A DNA stretch of 64,000 nucleotides from Parus major (lineage: Eukaryota > Chordata > Aves > Passeriformes > Paridae), in contig NC_031773.1 of the NCBI RefSeq assembly GCF_001522545.3, positions 37,785,466 through 37,849,465 on the forward strand, given 5' to 3'. Both the position numbers and the translations under genes were made by a program. The notes below the pieces were generated by a model. That model did not search any database. It saw only the letters and a program-made list of their open reading frames with translations, and was not told the origin of the DNA. Within the stretch, counting starts at the first letter, position 1. Every line of letters begins with the position of its first letter. This document shows positions 12,960 to 24,100 of this stretch, in pieces.

Positions 12960-13375
12960 CAATGTTTACATTAACCCCACAATTGCTACCCAGGTAAGAA
13001 TATTGTCTTTATATTGCCATAATCCTATTGCTACTTGTCATTCTTAGCACAGAAAGTATTTACTCTTGTGATGTTATTCTACCTGTAAATCGAGCTCAGT
13101 TCTGAACTGTTCACCCACTGTAAAATGTGTGGCAATATCAAACGATCGCTGTGTACATCTCTGTGTGCAGCTTCTTAACGCTAGGAGCGAAGAAGCCCTT
13201 CGCAGAGACAGCGGAATGAGCAGCTCTCGGTGCCATGAGCATCGTTTTACACTAGGCGTCTCCCTTGGCATATTTATTCAGCTGCGAGCTCCACCTGCCG
13301 TGCCCACTGAACGAGTCAGCGGAGGTAGGGATACACAGATACATTCCTACACGGGGCTGTAAACCTGCTACCGTG
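12960..13375. promoter_or_regulatory. CpG-dense element with E-boxes, candidate enhancer or promoter
   Basis: About 15 CpG dinucleotides fall between 13090 and 13375 in a region where CpG is otherwise rare. Within it are two E-boxes, CAGCTG at 13279-13284 and CACCTG at 13292-13297, and a GAGTCAGC AP-1/MARE-like half site around 13313-13320. A forkhead-type TGTTTAC lies just upstream at 12963-12969. CpG retention suggests hypomethylation, so this is a reasonable candidate for a cis-regulatory element in the interval between LIN7A and its presumed neighbour MYF5. The function is inferred. Confidence 0.35.
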
Positions 13376-15837
13376 CCATACACATAGTGGAGACAAATAG
13401 TGCTCAAAAGACAAACAGCACTCATACTTTAGTCTGAGTTAATTGATGCTTAAACCCCCTTCACAATGACCAAGTTTATGTTTTCCTTTAGGGGTACTAA
13501 GACCCAACAGTGAATAGTTTAATTTCTTTCTGTCAACCTTATAGACAAGATAAGGACAACATGCACAAAACTGGAGCTTGAGGGATGGTGTTGGTGTTAG
13601 TTCTGCACTTGAAGCATTGTGTTAGTGAAGAAATTAATAGTTTGTTGTGTTTGATCCCTGGAAGTTTAAGAAAGACTCTTGCTTTCTCATTGATTGCTGC
13701 TGGAAACTTACTTTGAAATAGAATTTCAAAACAAATGAAACATTGGTTCCTGGATGTCTTTTTAAATGACACTTTCAGACTGAATGGCTGAAGGCACTGA
13801 CTCAATGTTAGGATGCTGCCAGGAGTTGTTCATTTTCACCTGTGAAATTCCAGACAGACATGGGTCTACATGCCAGATGTGATGGATTTTCTTCACCTGT
13901 AAACCTCACTTGCTCAGTGTGTGCACAGTGACTCTGCCCCACTGTAGGTGTGTGAATTCAGTGTAATGCCTCAAGAAGGTCAAGATGTCCATTGGTTCCA
14001 GACAAGAAGCTGTTTTTTAAGCCAGAGGAGGACATGTGGTTGTTCCACAGTCACCATCACAACATAGAGTGCTTTGTCAGCAGGGAACTAAATGAAAGTG
14101 AAAATCATCACCTGTTGAAAAAGGGGTGACTCAGGAAAGAGGTGACATTTTCGACATATCTGTATTTTTTTTCAAGGTTTATCTACCATTTTTCTACCCT
14201 CTCAACATATTTTTCCCCATGTATCCTTGAGGGCTAGTGCAATTATTTTGTGTAAAGCAAGTAAGACAGCTGAGTATGGTGGCCATGGGGGGGCAGCCAA
14301 TGGATATGGAGTGCAAGTGAAGAGCAGAGCACTCCAGAAGGTAGACATGAAAAAGCCTAAATACCATACTTAGCTGAAGAGATCATATGTGATCAAAAAG
14401 TGTCACTGCTCAGCCAATAGAAAACTCACATGGAAAGATGGGTAGGAGAATACTACAGTGGGAGACTTGGAATAGCTTTGTGGTGACCTTTGGGGTCTTG
14501 CCAAAGGGAATTTGTGAAGCCAAAAGGTGGAGAGAGAGGAGAGAGATCAGTGAAGAAATACCCTGCTCTATTCTTAGCTGGGGGCCACTCTTGCCCACCA
14601 AACTGTTCATGGCTACCTTAACATACTCAGAATTCTTCCCATGCTGTTTTAGCCAAGCATTTTGTCTTGTTCTTCTCAAAAACTGCTGTAGGAGACATGG
14701 TTTATCCTCCCAACATAAATTAGTAACTCATTCAGATAAAAATAATATTCTGTATTTCTGGAGAAATTTTCATGGACATGGGAAAAATTTCAAGTATCTT
14801 CCCTCTTCTGCACTGGCTACTCTGTACTTCAGAGGTTGTACTTTCTCTTTTCTTCCTTCAGTTTCAACAGAAATGCTATGGAAGTGCCTCCTGAGATGCA
14901 GTTTTTAATTGGGCCAGCTTACAAGCTAATTTCAGGCTTCCGACTGGTCATAAGTGCAACTGTCTTGGGACATTTTGGGATCAAAATTAATTTTTGTCAA
15001 AATTAAAAGGTTGGGCAAGATTTACAACTTCAGGCTTAATATAATTTTCCTTGAAACAAACATGAATTTGTGTGTCTACGTGTCTAACATACTCACTTTG
15101 AGAAAACATGCTTAGAATTCTCTCAACTTGAGGGTTGATGGTGGAGAGAAACTGTAATAGGACTAATGAAGAAAGTGTCTGTAGGACTGGGGTATGTTTG
15201 GGTATCACCTTTTTGCAGCACAATCCAGCTTCACATGTCTCAGAGAGATGAAGAGGTATTCTTCCACCGTATCAGCTCTTTATGATTTTGACAAAAGGAG
15301 CTGCAATTGCTGAATCATATGCTTCTCTTGTGGTTGATGAATTGACAAGAATATGTGAAAATAACTGTGAGAAAGTAAATTGAAAACTAATCAGAGATTA
15401 AACTCCTATGTGACTTTTTTTCCTTTTGGATGTTGGCTGCTCCTTTTAGACATTTGCTTTTGTAATCTTTTTACATAATCCTAGATAGCTGCAGGTTTTA
15501 GATTTCAGAACTGGGCAAGTTTTGCTACAACTATTGTTACCCCAAATCCCTATGGGGGAAGTTTAATGGCTGTCATTTTGTGCATCTCTGTAACCAGAAA
15601 TCCAAAGCAACCATCTTTTTGGCTGCAACTATGGTAAAATGCACACACAATAGCCCAGTGTTGGGGGTGGCAGTACAGACTTCTGCTATCAGCATTCCTA
15701 GGCTGAAGCTTGTTGCAATCTGCTCCCGTATGCACCACAACCAAAGCATTTTGCTAACAATACCTGTGCTGAGCTCTTAAATTTCTTAAAATGGTTCAAA
15801 ATAGACATCTGTAGTGACAGGAACCTCCTTACAAACC
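13376..15837. other. Intergenic DNA, nothing recognised
   Basis: AT-rich. The 156-codon open frame at 14438-14908 (plus strand) has no recognisable similarity, and overlapping frames occur on the other strand, so it is treated as chance. No repeat family was recognised. Confidence 0.5.
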
Positions 15838-15869
15838 AGAGTACATGCAAGGCCTCTTGCATGTACTCT
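15838..15869. repeat. Perfect 14-bp inverted repeat with 4-nt loop
   Basis: The left arm AGAGTACATGCAAG (15838-15851) and right arm CTTGCATGTACTCT (15856-15869) are exact reverse complements around GCCT. A 14-bp perfect stem with a tetraloop is unusual by chance. It is too short for a normal pre-miRNA. Confidence 0.95.
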
Positions 15870-15872
15870 TGG

Positions 15873-15899
15873 AACCTCTGAGCTATGCATGCAGAGGTT
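15873..15899. repeat. Second hairpin, 8-bp arms
   Basis: AACCTCTG (15873-15880) pairs perfectly with CAGAGGTT (15892-15899) across an 11-nt loop. It lies three bases after the preceding 14-bp hairpin, so the two form a tandem pair. Confidence 0.9.
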
Positions 15900-17628
15900 T
15901 AAGATTAGGGAATTCAAACACTGGGGACTTTTTATTTATTATTTCAAAGCTGTGTATGACTGTAGCAGCAACACCCCCTCAAAAGCCACTATTTATTCCA
16001 AGCTAGTAGTTTAAGTTGTTTAGTAGTGGCTCTGCTTATGATCTTTTTAACAGAATGCCTTACTCTATTTTAAGATGTATGTCAGAGAGGTGGAATGAAT
16101 CACATTTAATGGACACCTCTAACTCTTCAATTTGGAAACAGTGTAACCTCCACAGCCTGATTTTGGATGCCTGAAGGCAGAGACAATGAATTCATCAAAA
16201 ATATATCTAAATCCTTCTGCTTGTTCAACCTGCATTCACCTCATGAACAAGCAGGGTTAACATGGGTCTGCTTGCAAGACTGTTTGAGCACATCCCTAAT
16301 TCATCCTGACCTTCCCATGGCTAAGCACAATGAGTTCTATGTCTCATCATTTGTGTATTGCAGCAGACAGCACAGTCTTACAAACTGGCCCAGAATACTC
16401 TTAGGTTTAGAAATCTGTTTTGTTCTATTGAATGCTGGATATGGAAATGGTCTCAGTAATACTTATGGGGGGACAGTACTGCTTCTAGCTAATAATCCAC
16501 TGTTTACACATGGAATAATCCTTAATACTTCCAGACACTTTTCTGCATAATTCTGAAGTTCAAGCTGGTGAGTTTTTTTGCTTCATTAGAGACTATGGAA
16601 TTCTTCAATACCTTACAAAGTGCCAGTGTCACAAAGAGAAAAACTATGGCTAGCACAGTAGAGCCATCAACTTCACTAAGGAACTGCCACCAACCCTGAA
16701 TCTCTGCTACTATTAAATCCTGAATCTGGATCTTTGGTGTAAGTGAATATGATGCAGGAGTGCATAAACACTTCTTGGAGTACTGCAATAAAGAAGCAAA
16801 AAAGGCATCATGGATCTCCTATCTCAGTTTGCTGCCAGTGCAGAGAGACACGAGGAAGCCCCAAAGGTAAATATAGGCAATAAAACTTGCTAAGTTGACT
16901 GAAAGAATATCAATTTACTGTAGTGTAACAGCAAAGGCCAGCAGACCAATGTGTTCAAATACAGTGCACAAAGACCTGCAGACCTGCATGTGGAAAAGGT
17001 TGTCTTTCCTGCACTTCTTCTGGATAATAATTCAGCTGTGCACATGTGGAAGTACCATGTTGAATCAGGACTACATGCATTTAAATCACAAATGAAAATA
17101 CCAGCTACAATGAAAACTGTATCAGAGGCTTAGGGATAGTGGTTATTCTGTGATTAAGTAGCTGTATGTTTTATTGATCAGTAAGGGGCATGAAAAGTAA
17201 CAGAAAGTTATTCCTTCCTGTTTCCACTTCAAAATCATTGACAATTTTTTCTGTTAAATGTTGGCAAAGACTAGAATGTTAATTTTAATGTGTATAAATA
17301 ATTTATTGAATCATAATATATGAAAATGAATTTTATATGCTTCTCTATATGAATGACAGTCCATTATTGAAATTTATTAATCAGCACATTCCACTCAAAT
17401 TTTTTGAGGAAGAGGAGGGAAGGAGGTGGAGAGGCGGTTTGGAAAAATGCAGTACAGTGGGTTGACTAAATGTGAATACTTGGTCTCTGAAAATGCAGCT
17501 ATCAGTGTAATTCAAATCATACTGATGAGATACACAACAGTTATATGCAGTCATAATAACAACTTATATATTGTCAATATTAATAGCAATGCCTGTTTGA
17601 GAACAATTTTAAAATAGGTATGTACAGT
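15900..17628. other. Intergenic DNA downstream of LIN7A
   Basis: No coding exon, RNA gene or repeat was recognised. Several minus-strand AATAAA motifs occur between 17160 and 17380, so alternative distal poly(A) sites for LIN7A cannot be excluded. Confidence 0.45.
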
Positions 17629-17634
17629 TTTATT
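17629..17634 (-). terminator. LIN7A: Candidate LIN7A poly(A) signal
   Basis: The forward TTTATT is AATAAA on the minus strand. It is the first canonical signal met going leftwards from the candidate exon 6 and would give a 3' UTR of about 1.6 kb after that exon's TAA. It was chosen by position only; no transcript evidence is available here. Confidence 0.3.
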
Positions 17635-19250
17635 AAGTATAAAAAGACACCGTGCAGAGTACAATACAATTCATTTCATCTCCAGTTCTGGTAGTTCTCA
17701 AACTCCACTGTCTTAATTTATATTGTCACCAGTGACCGCTGAATATGATTACCTCTCTGTATAAAATGAGGCTTCTCTAGATGAATTCATGCTGTTTGGT
17801 TTTAAAAATACAGTAATTTCCTTTCAATGGCTACTTACACTGATCAAACACTGTCAAGACTGTTGGCTAGCCTGCATTTGGTTTCTAACATATGCTATGA
17901 TAGTGCCAATTTCCCCTGTTTCACTTTGTTTCTCTCTGTTTGAGAATAGACCCTCCAATATATTGTTTCTGACTTTGGTCCAAGTTCACAACCAGAACAC
18001 TGTTTCTGACCATTTCTACATTCCATTCCTCACATTACTGAACTTTCACTGACATCAGCAGAAGTTTTCAACATGCAATGACTGTATGGTCTTCCCCTAA
18101 TCTCCTTTTCTCCCCCAAGTCTTTTCTAATGAAGCATAGAAGGCATGTAAAAATGATCACTTTTTTTAGGATTTGGGGGTCCATTTTCTTATTTTCTTGA
18201 AAGCAGATGACATTTATAGCCTTGCAGCTTTGACTATCTTCTTTGGAAAAGCAGACATGTAAACTAAAGAACTTACAGATTTTGCTTGCACATTCCAATC
18301 TGGCTTAATTAAAAAAAAAAAAAAAAAGTTAGAACTCTAATTTCAAATTGATTTAAATGATAATCTGTGAGTCTTAAAAGAAACAATTTACACTTCCTCC
18401 TCTCTAAAATATATTAACATTAGACTGGAAAATAAATTAAACAGTACAGAAATGCAGAGATTATGCTATCACAGTAATATCTGCCAAACAAAGCTTGGTC
18501 TTTTGCTAACATTAGCTTACTACATTTGCAATACATGCTAAGCAAAGACCCTACTTCTCTAACAGGTACATTCAGACAATATATATTTTATGGAATAAAT
18601 ATATAATATATCCAGTTATAGATTTCTGAATAGTAACTATAATAGATACAAGCAATACCTACATTTAAAAATACAGTTCTAGGCTTCCCTAACTTTACTA
18701 CTAATAAAATTAAAGTTGACCTAAAACTCTCTCACTCTGTTGATGCATAATAAAATATATGGAAACACCAAGAGTAAAAAGCCAATTGCTTCTACAAATG
18801 GAATACTTTATAAATATAGTAAATTGCTATTTCCAGAGGGTAATCTGAAAATTATAAACAGGAAGTTAGGTTAAAACAGCTCTACAATATATAGTACAAA
18901 GTGGTTATGAAGTGTGATGTACGAGTTTGATGTCTGTGGCAAAATTTTGAACTGATGTTTTTAATTTTTGGAGACAACTGTAGAGAAAGATCCTGCTCTC
19001 AAAAGCAGATGATCTTAACCTCCTTAAACTAAACTTTAATTGACTAGAGAAAGCCAACTAGAAATTTGTCAGAGTAAGGAGTGCAAGATGAGATCAAACA
19101 GAATTATTTGGAAGCCCTGGACTTCACTGTTTCATAGGGTTTACCAATCATGCTGTTCTCATTAGGAACAGAGTCACAGAAGTAAAAGGTATCTGTGACT
19201 GCTGTGTGCTGAAAAGCTTTATCATGATGGTACCCTCCCTATGGCTCACT
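17635..19250 (-). other. LIN7A: Probable LIN7A 3' UTR
   Basis: AT-rich sequence between the candidate exon 6 reading frame and the first canonical minus-strand poly(A) signal. It has no recognisable repeat apart from an A17 run at 18311-18327 (a T run on the transcript). It is assigned as 3' UTR by inference from the flanking splice acceptor and poly(A) signal. Confidence 0.35.
18311..18327. repeat. Poly(A) run, 17 bases
   Basis: Seventeen consecutive A residues on the plus strand. Confidence 0.95.
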
Positions 19251-19388
19251 TTAGTCTGGTACATTATATTCTCCAGATGAATTCTGTTGCATGTTCCTGT
19301 AGTTTGCTTTTGCTGGAATACTAGAGTACAGCTCTGGTTGCTTGATTACTGAACTCTTGATTGAGGCTTCTTCTTTCTTGAGAATAAC
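19251..19388 (-). CDS. LIN7A: Candidate LIN7A exon 6 with in-frame 45-codon tail
   Basis: On the minus strand a good splice acceptor (pyrimidine-rich, ending TTCTAG) is followed at 19388 by an uninterrupted 45-codon frame that ends in TAA at 19251-19253. The frame is phase 0, the phase used by every visible LIN7A junction except the intron 1 acceptor. The translation starts VILKKEEASI, contains the tyrosine motifs ELYSSI and NYRNM (a YxxM form, which in other proteins can bind PI3-kinase SH2 domains) and ends GEYNVPD. I do not recognise it. If exon 5 is joined to it, the preceding TAG makes it 3' UTR unless the stop is read through. If exon 5 is skipped, it would be a new C-terminus. It may also be a chance frame in a 3' UTR or a terminal exon of another gene. 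Confidence 0.35.
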   Translation of the reverse strand, partial: VILKKEEASIKSSVIKQPELYSSIPAKANYRNMQQNSSGEYNVPD

Positions 19389-20931
19389 CTAGAATTAAAG
19401 AAACATTCCTCAGAGCAAGCACAAAAAATTGAGGAATTAATCTGCTGGCTGTCTCTGCCTGCCCTTCTCCCCTTTCACTTTAAAATCAGCAAAAAATTCT
19501 TTACTTGCTAATGAAATTATTTAAACAATTTATTAATTATTTAAATTAATAATTAATAGTTTAATTTATGAAAGAAAATTAAAAACTTCATGTGTATGTC
19601 TACCTCCTGCAATGTCCTTGTTTTACACAGAAACCCCAAACATACTTCATGAAATACTACGGTTTATACTTGTCTGAGTTGAGGCCCTGAGATGGGAATC
19701 AAAACCTTGTTTGCATCAACAAATCTGGAATTCTGGTGGTCACAGAGCAGGGTGATTACAAAGTGGGTTTTCCCCTGAATTCCAACATAGGTCAGTGTCA
19801 ACACTAAGGATGAAACCATCACTGGGAGCTTCAGATTTTGACCATTTGGGGACTTTCTGACTGACTTGTTGTCTCTTTAGTACATGCATACTGTTTTGGG
19901 AACAAACAGCTATGAGATGAGGGTTTGGATATAAATCATTGGGACATGCTTCCTACTTGATTTTATTTAGGCAAATGGAGCATATCTGTAAATGTATTCC
20001 TAGCACAAACTCTCACTGATTTCAGAAAAGCTGCATATACAGAGAATCTCTGAACCTCACATGCCACTGGGAGACTTGCAAGCCTCTTGGAAGCTATTGT
20101 GATACTGAATGTCAGTCACGAGGGAGTGAAATACTTCCTACCAAACTGTATCCAAAGGCAAGCACTTACAGGTGCCCTGCAGATTAACCAGAATGAAGTT
20201 TGGGTTCCCTGTTGCAAGGAAGAGGTTTGGAAGGCTTTTCTTCACCTACCGCCAGCAAATCTTGATGTTTTATTGCAGAGTGGTAACAGACTAGCTGAAA
20301 ATGCTTTAAACTATCTAGATCTGGTGGCATATTCTTATTTGTCATAAATGCTCTGGTTGTTAATATAAAAAAAATGTTCCCAGGACTTCTTTCACTTGCA
20401 GATAAGCCAGAAGTGCACAGTGGCTTTTGATCTCAGGATTATCGGTTGGAAACTCGTTCCAGAATTTGCTAAGTGCTATTAACCTCTTTTCAAAACACAT
20501 TTTTACTGGGAAAAAACATGTGGAAATGTACCAAAGAATGAGCACTGCTCATCTGGACTGCAGTAAGTGCTGGCTGGGACCTCAAGGGTACCTCCAGGCC
20601 CCTGACTGTCCCCCTTGGGGCTCCCTCCATCCTGTCCACAGCCTGGGACCTCATGTCAGCTCCTAGGGTCATCATCCCTTGTCCCAGCAATGCCCCAGCA
20701 GGGCCAGTCTCCAACACCCCATAGCCCTGCCCTTCCCAGCCATGGGGTCCCACTCAGCTGGTCCCCCTGTCTCTAACCCCACGCAGGTGCCCAGGTCTGG
20801 GGCTGCCCTGCTCCTGTCTGGGACTGAGATGGGCTCTGGCACCGCATGCTGCCCTGACAGACCCCTGGAAGTGGCTGGCCCTGGTTGGGTGCTGTCAGTG
20901 GACTTTAGGGAAGAACAATGAATCCTCTCAC
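19389..20931 (-). other. LIN7A: Putative LIN7A intron 5
   Basis: It starts with GTGAGAG directly after the LIN7A stop codon and would end at the TTCTAG acceptor at 19389-19390. It includes a GC-rich block at 20575-20905. If no splicing occurs, this stretch is simply the proximal 3' UTR. Confidence 0.4.
20575..20905. other. GC-rich block beside the LIN7A stop codon
   Basis: About 330 bases rich in C and G, with many short CCCTG and CCAG repeats, between AT-rich flanks. Frames of about 80 codons are open on both strands, as expected from composition. It does not match a repeat that I recognise. It could be a diverged insertion or a local GC peak. Confidence 0.4.
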
Positions 20932-21144
20932 CTACGACATATGGTTTTGCTGTGTGCTTTGCTGCTGTTGCTGCTGCTGAATGAGCAATTGCTGCTGTTG
21001 CCGGCGCCGGGCTGTTCTCAGTTTTTCGAAGCGAGCCTCCATCTCCTCCAGCACCTTGGGAGTGTAGCGCACCACCAGCTTCACGCTGTCCTTGGCCGCC
21101 TTCAGCAGCTCCACCGCCTTCTCGTGGTGTTCTCCTTCAACACT
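20932..21144 (-). CDS. LIN7A: LIN7A exon 5: end of PDZ domain, Gln-rich C-terminus and stop
   Basis: It encodes 70 residues and TAG. It opens with [20 protein letters not shown], the PDZ alpha-B helix region, followed by [10 protein letters not shown], the last PDZ strand. A basic helical stretch ([13 protein letters not shown]) comes next, then Gln runs (QQQQ, LLI, seven Q) and the terminal STQQNHMS. The acceptor is a pyrimidine-rich stretch ending CCCAG, with the exon starting at 21144 in phase 0. The stop codon TAG at 20932-20934 is directly followed by GTGAGAG, a consensus splice donor, so the stop may be the last three bases of the exon, with further 3' UTR in another exon. The Gln codons mix CAG and CAA. 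From memory the mammalian Gln run is a little longer. Confidence 0.96.
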   Translation of the reverse strand, partial: SVEGEHHEKAVELLKAAKDSVKLVVRYTPKVLEEMEARFEKLRTARRRQQQQLLIQQQQQQQSTQQNHMS

Positions 21145-24100
21145 CTGGGAGCAGGGAGAACAGATTTAATAGTGAAAATGGTGCTTTGATCTAAAGCTGT
21201 GTCTTTTTCATATAGAAAGCTTGTCAGAGTTTTAGGTAGTTTTCATACCTTACATTTTTTAAAGGGACCACTAAAAAGAAAGTGTTAAGTGAGACTAATG
21301 CACGCTGGGCATGTATTGATTTTCAAGCCCTGATTTCTATGCTAATGTTGCTTGGAACAGTAAATATCCAAAACAGGGATGTGACTTGGCTGTTAAACAG
21401 AGTATTCAATTTCTACCATCAAGTGGACTGAGTGGAGTCATATGCTTTTTAGGCATATGCATTGTAACACACCTTGAGAAAAAGGGAAAAAAATTCTAAT
21501 GGTGCATGATAGTCCATGTGTTGTAGAACATGTTCTAAGAAACAAGAGTATCTCTGCACAGAAAAAAAAAACCCCAAGCCTGAACATCTGCGACCTTCAC
21601 ATGGATTTGAGATCATCTAAAAAGAAGCCTTTTTCTTCCCACTTAAAATAAATCAAAGTTTTACTACCTGCCGTGTTTTAAAATTCTTATGTATACCATG
21701 CTTTTGGAAATACAAGTCTCACCTTAAGAGAAAGTGTATAAAATTTGGCAGTGTTTTATATTTCCTTTTTTGCTTGTAAATCATGGTCAGTATGGCATGG
21801 CATGGACATTCAGAGGATATTCAGCGGTGTCATTTTGGTTTTCCTGCGCAACAGCATGAATTTCAAACAGGCTATGAATAAACATTGTAACCTCCTAAGC
21901 TACATGAAGTAGAAACATTTGTTTGCTTTCAAAGTGCTGGATGGTTCTTATTGACACCAGTAAGAAATTGTGATTGTTTTGTAGGGGAATAATGAGATGG
22001 TGTGTTTTAATACTTCATTCAACAACCTAGCAAACTGTATTTAATTCATGCTTGTTTGTTTTCTCTCCTGTTTGTCCCCAGCCTTGTTCTTCCAGTTTAG
22101 ACAGTATTTTCTAATTAGAAATGAAGGGTTTGACTTTGTTGCTATCCAGGTCAACGGAAACTCCAATTGATCTGAATAGTAATGATACAGAATTAAGCCT
22201 AATGCTCTGAGCCTATCATAAGCAAAGAGGGGAAAAAAACAAAGGCAAACATAGCACTGCTAAATACAAATCCTGCTCTCTGAACACACCTCACTCATAT
22301 CTTGACAACCACAGTTTTCAGCTGTTATTAATATGATTGTTATACTGCTCTTAATCTCTTTATTGCTGCACACACTCCAATTTTCAAGGTATCACAAAAA
22401 CTTTATCTGCTTAACAATGGCTGCACAAGTGAAACAGCAGAGGCCCTTGGAGTGGGGTAAAGGAAAAGGCAAAGGGAGTTGTTTTGCTGTTGGAATTCTT
22501 CTGCCTCTGCAAACCTCTAAGGCTGTGCTGGCAAAGGACTCCTGCTGATATTGGTCATTTCTACACAAGGTACTTTGCTGACTGGATTATGCTGGTGGGG
22601 GACATTGCAAAGATCTGACACACTCATGTTACTTTAGAACTGCCCACCAAATGAGTAAAATTGTTTTGCAAAGTACATATTTACTTAACATATAATTTCT
22701 TATTACATATATACACTTATTCCTTTTTTTCCGTTATTGCATTGCCAGATTGCATCAAAGAGAAGAATATAAAACACTATAGAGACAAGAACAGCTGAAA
22801 GAAATGCAGATAATGTGTGGGCAAATATAAACCATTACTCTATCCTGGTTCATAGGCTTTCCATAAATCTAAAAGAAAAAAATTCACTTTCCTGAAGACA
22901 AAAAGGAAAATCTGTTAGCACACAAATTGGGAGACTGAGAAGAATATTTCTATTAGGTATCCCTAAACAAATACTTAGCTGACAATTTAGTCATTATAAA
23001 TCTATTTTGCATCCTTTCTGTATCTGACTCACACAAGTTATCTGACAAATGCAGAATCTTTGCCAGATATCAACAGGCACCAGCAAGTGTTTTTGTCGAG
23101 CCATCTGCAGGGCTTGCTGCTTTCAATTTCCTTTACTTTTAGGGGGTGTGGGACAAAAGTATGTAACAAAATTCTCAGCATAATGAGAAAACACTGTTTT
23201 TTAACATGCAGTGAAACAGCTCAAAGAACACTCTTCCCAGTCATGCTGGGATAACAAATCTGGATTCTGAACACACAGCTCTAATTTTATGCTGCTAATT
23301 ATGAAGTTGGATAACCATCAGTGATTGAGCACAAACAAGTTACAGATATTTCATTTCATGTCCCACCACTGAGCCGTCTGTTCTACTGTACATACTGTAT
23401 ATTATTTGCTTTTCTCCAGCTAAATTAAGAGAATCACAGAGTGAATTAGTCCCAGTGAACAAGGCTAAATTTAGATTTTTTTGGTCCCGTCTCAAGCTGT
23501 CTGCAAACAAATAATCACTTCTACAATTTTTGCCTTTTTGCATATTATATTGTGTGGGATTATTCAGCCCAAGACTGGTTTATGAACAGTTGTTCATTAC
23601 TCTGAGGGTGGTGAGGCCCTGGAACAGGTTTCCAGGGAATTCGTGGATGTCCCATCCCTGGAAGCTCAAAGTCAAGTTGGATGGGCAATGTGCTTTAGTG
23701 GAAGGTGTTCCTACCCATGGTAGAGCAGTTGGAACAAGATCATCTTTTAGGTCCCTTTCAACCCAAACTGTGCTATGATTCTGTGATTATTTCAAGTATG
23801 CAACTTGAATTCAAACTTTGAATTCTGTTGTTTAGACTCTGAATGCAAAAATATTTCTCTTGCGTCTCTAAACCAACTTTCTCATGTGTCCACATGCAAT
23901 TGGGAATTTTGTACTCTGTTTTTTGCTGTATTACCTAAATATCTATTCTAGAGCACATGCATAAAACTTTTGACAGGAGAATCATAAAATAGAGGTGAAA
24001 AGAGGGTTGAATTCAATGTCTTGACTTCTGAATATTCACCACTTTCCTCTCTGGTCTTTGCCTAGACACTGTTGACAGTAAAAGGATTTTTCAAGAACCA

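Noticed and set aside
14438..14908. 156-codon open frame, plus strand
   Set aside because: No splice context, no recognisable domain and an overlapping frame on the other strand. It is probably chance in intergenic DNA.
17100..17160. A ggttattctgtgatt motif resembling a CR1 tail
   Set aside because: Only one short match, with no CR1 sequence on the upstream side.
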